Shown here piece by piece: positions 15,098-20,079 of a stretch of DNA of 20,079 bases. The stretch spans positions 1 to 20,079 of the forward strand of contig JAJYTX010000009.1 in the NCBI GenBank assembly GCA_021792815.1. The letters run 5' to 3'. Each line of letters starts with the position of its first letter. The first letter of the stretch is position 1. The notes beneath the pieces are model-generated. The model saw only the letters and a program-made list of their open reading frames with translations. It searched no databases and was not told where the DNA came from. This DNA comes from Pseudomonadota bacterium. Lineage in GTDB: Bacteria; Pseudomonadota; Gammaproteobacteria; Steroidobacterales; Steroidobacteraceae. The position numbers and the translations under genes were made by a program.

Positions 15098-16408
15098 TCA
15101 GTCCGGGTGGGGCGGTGCGGCCGCGAGCGCCGCGGGCGGCGGGCCGCCGGTGGCCCAGTCGAGCAGCTCCACGGTATGCACCACCGGGACAGCGAGGCGT
15201 GGGCGCATCTGCGTCGCGCAGCCGATGTTCCCGGTGGCGAGCACATCGGGCTGCAGGCGCGCGATCTGCTCGGCCTTGCGATCGCCGAGTTTTCCGGCGA
15301 GCTCCGGTTGCAGAATGTTGTAGGTCCCGGCAGAGCCGCAGCACAGGTGCGATTCGGCCGGCAGGCGCACGCGGAATCCGGCGGCCCGCAGCAGCTCGAG
15401 GGGCTGCTGCGTGATCTTCTGACCATGCTGCATCGAGCACGGCGACAGATACGCGACGGTCAGCGGCGGCACGTCCACCGCCGGCGGCAGGCCCGTCTGC
15501 GCCAGCAGCTCACTGAGGTCCCGGGCGAGGGCCGAGACGGCCGCCGCCTGCGCGGCGTAGGCGGGTTCGTGGCGCAGCAGGAAGCCGTAGTTCTTGAGCG
15601 TGGTGCCGCAGCCGGAGGCGGTGAGGCAGATCGCATCGAGACCGCGCGCGATCTCGGGCCTCCAGGCGTCGAGGTTGCGTCGCGCCGCGGCGAGTGCCTC
15701 GCGCTCGCGCCCGAGATGGTGGGTCAACGCGCCGCAGCACCCCTCGCCGTCGGCAGAGAGGACCTCGAAGCCGGCCCGCTGCAGTAGTCGCACCGTGGCG
15801 GCCCGGATCTGCGGCGCGAGCACCCCTTCGACGCAGCCTTGCGCCAGCAGGACGCGCCGACGGCGGGACTCGCCGGCCGAGGATCCGGCGGCCGGCGCCG
15901 CGGGCGGCAGGCGCTCCGGTGTGAAGCGCAGCATCGCGGCCAGTGGCGCGGTCGAGGCGGATTTCGCCAGAACCGGCTGCAGCCAACGGAACGGGCGCGC
16001 GAGCCGCAGGGCCGCGCGCAGCCGGCGCGGATACGGGAGCGTCCGCGCCAGTAAGCCACGCAACAGCCGCTGGCCCAGCGGGCGGCGAAAGTGAGCCTCG
16101 ACGTACACACGTGCATGATCGATCAGATGCATGTAGTTGACGCCAGACGGGCACGTCGTCAGGCACGAGAGGCAGGAAAGACAACGATCGATGTGTCGGA
16201 CGACATCGGCGCTCGGTGTCTGTTCGTTCTCGATCATCTCCTTGATGAGGTAGATGCGCCCGCGAGGACTGTCGAGCTCATCCCCGAGCAGCACGTAGGT
16301 CGGGCAGGTGGCGGTGCAGAATCCGCAGTGCACGCACCGGCGGATGATGGACTCGCACACGGCGGTGGCCGGATCGGTGCGCAGATGCGTGGGGAAACGA
16401 GTCTGCAT
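15098..16408 (-). CDS. glcF: Glycolate oxidase iron-sulfur subunit GlcF
   Basis: Iron-sulfur subunit of membrane-associated glycolate dehydrogenase, carrying electrons from the flavin subunits GlcD/GlcE to the quinone pool. The protein is 436 residues (E. coli GlcF 407). Two ferredoxin-type clusters are intact: C25, C28, C31, C35 and C76, C79, C82, C86. Two CCG-domain motifs follow, GCCGALTH around C224-C225 and CCGSAGTYNI around C356-C357, as in the heterodisulfide-reductase-like family. The Ala/Pro-rich segment around 169-180 and the Pro/Ala-rich C-terminal tail account for the extra length. ATG at 16408 is 5 nt after the glcE stop, so it is translated as the last gene of glcDEF. LutA/GlpC-like proteins share the fold, but the glcD and glcE neighbours settle the call. 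Confidence 0.93.
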   Translation of the reverse strand: MQTRFPTHLRTDPATAVCESIIRRCVHCGFCTATCPTYVLLGDELDSPRGRIYLIKEMIENEQTPSADVVRHIDRCLSCLSCLTTCPSGVNYMHLIDHARVYVEAHFRRPLGQRLLRGLLARTLPYPRRLRAALRLARPFRWLQPVLAKSASTAPLAAMLRFTPERLPPAAPAAGSSAGESRRRRVLLAQGCVEGVLAPQIRAATVRLLQRAGFEVLSADGEGCCGALTHHLGREREALAAARRNLDAWRPEIARGLDAICLTASGCGTTLKNYGFLLRHEPAYAAQAAAVSALARDLSELLAQTGLPPAVDVPPLTVAYLSPCSMQHGQKITQQPLELLRAAGFRVRLPAESHLCCGSAGTYNILQPELAGKLGDRKAEQIARLQPDVLATGNIGCATQMRPRLAVPVVHTVELLDWATGGPPPAALAAAPPHPD

Positions 16409-16413
16409 GGCGC

Positions 16414-17577
16414 TCAGCCGAACCGATCCGGGTCGAGCACGCCCGCCGGATCGAAGGCGCGCTTCAGCCGGGCGCTCAGCGCGGCGATGCCCTGGGGCTG
16501 CGGCTGACGGATCGGCGTCGTGCGGCGCAGCTCAGGCGGCGCGCGCAGGAGCATGGCATGTCCGCCGCGGGCCTGCGCCGCGGTACGCACATCGAGCGCA
16601 GCCGGCGCTCCCGCCCAGAGCAAGGCTCCTGCCCAGTCGAGGAGCCAGGACACGCCGCCGCGTTGCAGGGCTTCGGCCAGCTCCGCGGCGCGTGAGGGCG
16701 CGACGTGCAGCCGCCAGAGCGTCTCGGCGCCGCGCAGCGGCCGGGCTTCGCGGACGGCGCTCCAGAAGGTCTGCGCGGCATCCTCCGACATGTGCGAGAC
16801 CTCACCGAAGTCGGCAAGCAGCGTGTGAAGGTGCTGGACGCGCGCGTCGACCGATTCAGCGATGCCCTCGAGGCGCAGCGCGGTGAGGTGGGCTGCGGCG
16901 CCCGGTGGCGGAGCATGGGCCGCCGCCGCCACCGCGCAGGGTGAGCCCATGGCGCGCGCCATGGCTTCGATGGCGGCACCGGGCGTCAGCCCGTGCAGTG
17001 CGAGCGTGACGCGCGCGGCGGGACGCGGCACCACCTTGAGTGTCAGCTCGGTCAGCACGGCGAGCTGTCCCCACGAGCCCGCCATGATCTTCGGCACATC
17101 GAAGCCGGTCACGTTCTTGACCACCTTGCCGCCCGCCTTGAAGGTCTCGGCGTGGCCGGACAGGGCGCTGAAACCGAGCAGATGGTCACGGACCGCGCCG
17201 GCCGAAACCCGCCGCGGACCGGCGATCCCGGCTGCGACGATGCCGCCGATGGTGGCCTCGCCACACGGTTGCCCGAAAATCGGGCCGGGGTCCCAGGGCT
17301 CAAAGGCGAGCATCTGGTCCTGCTCGCTCAGCAGGGCCTCGAGCTCCGCGAGCGGCGTGGCCGGCAGCACGCTCACCACCAGCTCCCCGGGCGCATACTC
17401 GACGATCCCGCAAAACCGGCTGAGGTCCACGATGGTCCGCTGCCGCTGTGGTGCGCCGACCTCGCGCAGACTGCCGCCTGCGCGCAGCTCCAGGTGGGTG
17501 CCGCTGCGTGCGGCCTCCGCGACCTGCGTGCGCAGTTGTTCGAGGTCATCCGGACGGATGATCGGCGGTGCGCTCAC
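16414..17577 (-). CDS. glcE: Glycolate oxidase FAD-binding subunit GlcE
   Basis: Second flavin-type subunit of glycolate dehydrogenase, required with GlcD and GlcF to oxidise glycolate to glyoxylate. The protein is 387 residues (E. coli GlcE 350). It has a PCMH-type FAD-binding domain: LRAGGSLREVG (31-41) is a degenerate pyrophosphate loop, followed by GEATIGGIVAAGIAGPRR (106-123) and VKNVTGFDVPKIMAGSWGQL (153-172). The C-terminus FDPAGVLDPDRF is the family's usual ending. The GTG at 17577 starts 2 nt after the glcD stop, and the conserved N-terminus IRPDDLEQL begins right there; the frame is open far upstream but lies within glcD. Tight packing with glcD and glcF implies one operon. Confidence 0.93.
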   Translation of the reverse strand: MSAPPIIRPDDLEQLRTQVAEAARSGTHLELRAGGSLREVGAPQRQRTIVDLSRFCGIVEYAPGELVVSVLPATPLAELEALLSEQDQMLAFEPWDPGPIFGQPCGEATIGGIVAAGIAGPRRVSAGAVRDHLLGFSALSGHAETFKAGGKVVKNVTGFDVPKIMAGSWGQLAVLTELTLKVVPRPAARVTLALHGLTPGAAIEAMARAMGSPCAVAAAAHAPPPGAAAHLTALRLEGIAESVDARVQHLHTLLADFGEVSHMSEDAAQTFWSAVREARPLRGAETLWRLHVAPSRAAELAEALQRGGVSWLLDWAGALLWAGAPAALDVRTAAQARGGHAMLLRAPPELRRTTPIRQPQPQGIAALSARLKRAFDPAGVLDPDRFG

Positions 17578-17579
17578 GG

Positions 17580-19049
17580 TCAGAACCGCGGCAGCTCGGG
17601 GAACGGCAGCGCGCCGTGGTGGACGTGCATCCTGCCGAGCTCGGCGCACCGCGGCAGCTGCGGAAACACCTTGCCCGGATTCAGCCGCAGCTGCGGGTCG
17701 AACGCGCACTTGATGCGCTGCTGCTGCGCCAGGTCGGTCTCGGTGAACATCACGGGCATCAGGTCGCGCTTCTCCACTCCGACTCCGTGCTCGCCGGTGA
17801 GCACGCCGCCGACTTCGACGCACAGCTTGAGGATCTCGGCGCCGAAGGCCTCGGCGCGCTGCAACTGCCCCGGCGCATTGGCATCGTAGAGGATCAGCGG
17901 ATGAAGATTGCCGTCGCCGGCGTGAAAGACGTTGGCCACCCGCAACCCATGGCGCACCGACAGGGCGGCGATGCGCTCGAGCACCTCGCTCAGGCGGCCG
18001 CGCGGAATGGTGCCGTCCATACAATAATAATCCGGGGCGAGCCGGCCGATCGCCGGGAACGCCGCCTTGCGGCCGGCCCAGAAGGCGAGGCGCTCGCGCT
18101 CGTCCGCCGAGACCCGCGAGGTGGTGGCGCCGCGGGCGCGGGCGATCTGCCGCACCCGCTCGAGCAGCAACGTGCACTCGATCGGCGGACCGTCGATTTC
18201 GATGATCAGCAGCGCCTCGGCATCGAGCGGATAGCCCACGCCCACAAACGCCTCGGCGGCCTCGGTCGCGGCCTTGTCCATCATCTCCATCCCGGCCGGA
18301 ATGATGCCCGCGGCGATCACCGCCGAAACACACTCGGCCGCGGCGGCAATGGTGGGAAAGCCGAGCAGAATGGCGCTGGCGCGCTCGGGAGCCGGCAGGA
18401 TGCGCACCGTCACCTCCGTCACCACCGCGAGCAGCCCTTCCGAGCCGATCATCAGGCCGAGCAGGTCGAGCCCGGCCGGCTCGAGGTGTCGGCCGCCGAG
18501 GCGCAGGACCTCGCCATCGGCGAGCACCATTTCAACACCGAGCACATTGTTGGTCGTGACGCCGTATTTCAGGCAATGCACGCCCCCGGAATTCTCCGCG
18601 ACATTGCCACCGACGGTGCAGGCGATCTGACTCGAGGGATCCGGCGCGAAATAGAAGCCCGCCGCCGCCACCGCCTGCGTCACCCCGAGGTTGGTGACTC
18701 CCGGCTGCACCACCGCGACCCGGTCGAGGTAATCGATCTCGAGGATGCGGTTCATGCGGGCGAGGCCGAGCAGCACGCCATCGGCGAGGGGCAGTGCCCC
18801 GCCGGAGAGCGAGGTGCCGGCGCCCCGCGGCACCACGTTCACCCCGGAGCGGTGACACCAGGCGAGCACGGCGCAGACCTCCTGGGTGCTCTGCGGCAGC
18901 ACCACCACCAGCGGCGGCTGGCGATACGCCGTCAGGCCATCGGACTCGTAGGCTTTCAGCCGGCTCGCATCGCTGATGACGCCGTCGGGAACGATGGCGC
19001 GCAATGCCGCGGCAATCTCTTCCTGGCGCGTGTGTCCGGTACTTTTCAT
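17580..19049 (-). CDS. glcD: Glycolate oxidase FAD-linked subunit GlcD
   Basis: Catalytic flavoprotein subunit of glycolate dehydrogenase. The protein is 489 residues with the chosen start (E. coli GlcD 499). FAD-binding motifs are intact: VPRGAGTSLSGGA (73-85), FAPDPSSQIACTVGGNVAEN (134-153) and a segment of type LKYGVTTNNVLGVEMVLADG (160-179). In the C-terminal FAD-oxidase domain, VANVFHAGDGNLHPLILYD and GVLTGEHGVGVEKRD carry the conserved active-site histidines of this family. The ATG at 19049 is taken because it begins a typical N-terminus, but its ribosome binding site is weak (GGA 7 nt upstream). A GTG at 19109 would add 20 residues, without a better site. A stem-loop lies in the leader. 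It leads the glcDEF operon; no glcC-type regulator is in view. D-lactate dehydrogenases are close relatives, but glcE and glcF decide. Confidence 0.94.
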   Translation of the reverse strand: MKSTGHTRQEEIAAALRAIVPDGVISDASRLKAYESDGLTAYRQPPLVVVLPQSTQEVCAVLAWCHRSGVNVVPRGAGTSLSGGALPLADGVLLGLARMNRILEIDYLDRVAVVQPGVTNLGVTQAVAAAGFYFAPDPSSQIACTVGGNVAENSGGVHCLKYGVTTNNVLGVEMVLADGEVLRLGGRHLEPAGLDLLGLMIGSEGLLAVVTEVTVRILPAPERASAILLGFPTIAAAAECVSAVIAAGIIPAGMEMMDKAATEAAEAFVGVGYPLDAEALLIIEIDGPPIECTLLLERVRQIARARGATTSRVSADERERLAFWAGRKAAFPAIGRLAPDYYCMDGTIPRGRLSEVLERIAALSVRHGLRVANVFHAGDGNLHPLILYDANAPGQLQRAEAFGAEILKLCVEVGGVLTGEHGVGVEKRDLMPVMFTETDLAQQQRIKCAFDPQLRLNPGKVFPQLPRCAELGRMHVHHGALPFPELPRF

Positions 19050-19065
19050 GCATCGGTCCGTAAGC

Positions 19066-19098
19066 GGCGGCAGCGCCCGCCGATGAAGCGCTGCTGCC
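19066..19098 (-). promoter_or_regulatory. Stem-loop in the glcD leader
   Basis: The arms 19066-19076 and 19088-19098 pair over 11 bp with one mismatch and an 11-nt loop; the stem ends about 16 nt before the glcD ATG at 19049. In an mRNA it would sit just upstream of the weak ribosome binding site. Chance in GC-rich DNA cannot be excluded. Confidence 0.3.
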
Positions 19099-19178
19099 AC
19101 GGAATACACGAACGGTCGGCTCGAGTCGATAGCCCGCCCGGCCGTGAGGCGGTCTGCTCCCTCGGGGCGCGCTCGGGC

Positions 19179-19198
19179 AGCCGCCGCGAGCGCCGGCT
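19179..19198 (-). terminator. Imperfect hairpin at the csiV stop codon
   Basis: On the minus strand AGCCGGCG, CTCG, CGGCGGCT can fold as an 8-bp stem with one mismatch and a 4-nt loop, overlapping the TAG stop of the CsiV-like gene. No T-tract follows. It is a weak candidate for separating mfd-csiV transcription from glcDEF. Confidence 0.25.
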
Positions 19199-19919
19199 AC
19201 CGGCCCGGCGGCTGCGGCCCCTGCGCCGGCAGCACCAGCGCGATGACGCCGAAGGCGGGATTGTCGTAGTAGTTGCGCTGGTAGTAGCGCACGCGGCGGG
19301 TTTCGTTCAGCACGAACGTGGTGCCCGGCGCGGCGCCGAGTCCGGCCGGCGGGTGCGCGATCGAGTAATCGAGCGTCATGCCGAGGTGCAGGAACTGTCC
19401 GCGCTCGAGGTAGACCTCGCCCGTCAGTCCCGGTACGGCGATTCCGAGCTGCTGCAGCGTGAAGCCCGCGTGGGTGCCCCAGGCGCTGGCGGTCTGCTCC
19501 CAGGCGGCGTGCGCCACCGGCGTGTAGTTGCGGCTGTAGCCCAGGCTCTGCGCGATGGCCGTCAGGCGGTACTGCGCGGGGGGGATCGACTCGATCAGCT
19601 GACCGACCCCGGTGCCGCTCGGCGCCTCCCCGCCCGACACCGTGCGCGCCATGCCGGTTTCCGCCTGCCAGTCCTCGGGACTGCCGAGTGCGACCCGGTC
19701 GCGGAAAATGATGATCTCGACCACATAGCGCCGGGGATCGGCCGTGGGTGTCGCGGCGCTGCCTGCCGTGGGTGTCGCGGCAGTGCCGGCGGCCGATGGT
19801 GCGGGCTGGCTCCGTCCCCCGGCCGGCGGCGCGGCCGTGGCGAGCTGGGCGAACGCGGACGGCCCGGCGGCGAAGGCCAGCACGAGCATCAAGGTCAGAC
19901 CGGAACTGCGGGGCGCCAT
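19197..19919 (-). CDS. csiV: CsiV-like exported protein
   Basis: 240-residue exported protein that resembles CsiV, a periplasmic peptidoglycan-binding protein reported to be needed for LpoA/PBP1a-related cell-shape control in Vibrio. The signal peptide is clear (SGLTLMLVLAFAAGPSAFA). A low-complexity Ala/Pro/Thr linker at about 28-61 contains a two-unit 8-residue repeat. The conserved part starts with RRYVVEIIIFRD (63-74), followed by LGMTLDYSI and ETRRVRYYQRNYYDNPAFGVIALVLP near the C-terminus; the opening strand and the arginine-rich stretch before a short beta-strand ending are the features I recall for CsiV. Location directly downstream of mfd is the usual gammaproteobacterial arrangement and supports the call. 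The ATG at 19919 is the only in-frame start after the upstream stop; it lacks a good ribosome binding site. Confidence 0.72.
   Translation of the reverse strand: MAPRSSGLTLMLVLAFAAGPSAFAQLATAAPPAGGRSQPAPSAAGTAATPTAGSAATPTADPRRYVVEIIIFRDRVALGSPEDWQAETGMARTVSGGEAPSGTGVGQLIESIPPAQYRLTAIAQSLGYSRNYTPVAHAAWEQTASAWGTHAGFTLQQLGIAVPGLTGEVYLERGQFLHLGMTLDYSIAHPPAGLGAAPGTTFVLNETRRVRYYQRNYYDNPAFGVIALVLPAQGPQPPGR
19741..19788. repeat. 24-bp tandem duplication inside the CsiV-like gene
   Basis: Two adjacent 24-bp units, 19741-19764 and 19765-19788, each contain GCCGTGGGTGTCGCGGC and differ only in the last bases. They encode two copies of an 8-residue Ala/Thr/Pro unit (AATPTA core) in the linker between signal peptide and conserved domain. 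The repeat keeps the frame and is likely a slippage product. Confidence 0.8.
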
Positions 19920-19948
19920 GGCGCGAGTCTACCGGATGGTTCCTCCTT

Positions 19949-20079
19949 CTACTTCGGCTTTGGCTTCGGGCCCGGCGCCAGGCGCTTCATGAGCGCCGCG
20001 GCGAACTCGAAGCGCTCGTCCTCCGTCTCGAGCGGCCGGGAGATGCGCAGCTTCAGCGGTCCCTCCAGCCGGTACTCGC
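19949..20079 (-). CDS. mfd: Transcription-repair coupling factor Mfd, C-terminal end only
   Basis: Only the last 42 codons and the TAG stop are inside the window. The peptide EYRLEGPLKLRISRPL followed by a helix FEFAAALMKRL matches the end of the Mfd C-terminal (D7) domain, where E. coli has a YRLDGPTRLKF-type segment, and it ends in a short Lys/Pro tail. Mfd removes stalled RNA polymerase and recruits UvrA in nucleotide excision repair. The rest lies beyond the right edge. The CsiV-like gene starts 29 nt downstream, consistent with the common mfd-csiV order. Identification rests on a short stretch plus context. Confidence 0.8.
   Translation of the reverse strand, partial: EYRLEGPLKLRISRPLETEDERFEFAAALMKRLAPGPKPKPK

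Noticed and set aside
12933..15440. 835-codon minus-strand open frame over the TonB receptor and the end of glcF
   Set aside because: It runs through two well-supported genes and the hairpin between them; the translation is Arg/His/Gly-rich without motifs.

Overview
The window is high-GC, densely coded DNA from a gram-negative bacterium, most likely a gammaproteobacterium. The evidence is a Mfd C-terminus next to a CsiV-like gene, an RlmD/NagZ pair, a TonB-dependent receptor and a proteobacterial-style glcDEF set. The sigma-70-like, SD-led gene layout and the kind of TonB receptor suggest a free-living degrader of hydrophobic compounds, perhaps of the Nevskiales/Steroidobacter type. That placement is inference only. 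No tRNA, rRNA, CRISPR array or insertion sequence was found.

Layout. (1) 1-3025, plus strand: a tight housekeeping run of a PolB-like 3'-5' exonuclease (5' end outside the window), rlmD (23S rRNA U1939 methyltransferase) and nagZ (muropeptide recycling), joined by a 4-nt overlap and a 1-nt gap. (2) 3060-10069, minus strand: a complete beta-oxidation operon in the order acyl-CoA synthetase, acyl-CoA dehydrogenase, thiolase, then a FadB/FadJ-type hydratase/3-hydroxyacyl-CoA dehydrogenase. (3) 10070-10479: a 410-nt divergent control region with an AT-rich core and two tandem palindromes typical of TetR-family operators. (4) 10480-15044, plus strand: a KstR2-like TetR regulator, an exported arylsulfotransferase-like beta-propeller protein and a TonB-dependent outer-membrane receptor. 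(5) 15098-19049, minus strand: glcD-glcE-glcF glycolate oxidase, convergent with the receptor gene and separated from it by a GC-rich hairpin. (6) 19197-20079, minus strand: a CsiV-like exported protein and the last 42 codons of mfd.

How the genes may work together. Regions 2-4 look like one catabolic locus. A receptor would import a large or hydrophobic substrate and an exported sulfotransferase-like protein might process it. The synthetase would make the CoA thioester, the dehydrogenase, FadB-like protein and thiolase would shorten it, and the TetR protein would sense an acyl-CoA. The enzyme families are clear. The substrate, and the link between the beta-oxidation operon and the sulfotransferase/receptor pair, are inferred from proximity and the shared control region. 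The glycolate oxidase genes and the housekeeping genes at both ends are probably unrelated.

The most interesting non-coding signals are the two 16-bp palindromes with centres 20 bp apart in the divergent promoter region, and a perfect 7-bp-arm palindrome directly upstream of the thiolase ribosome binding site.
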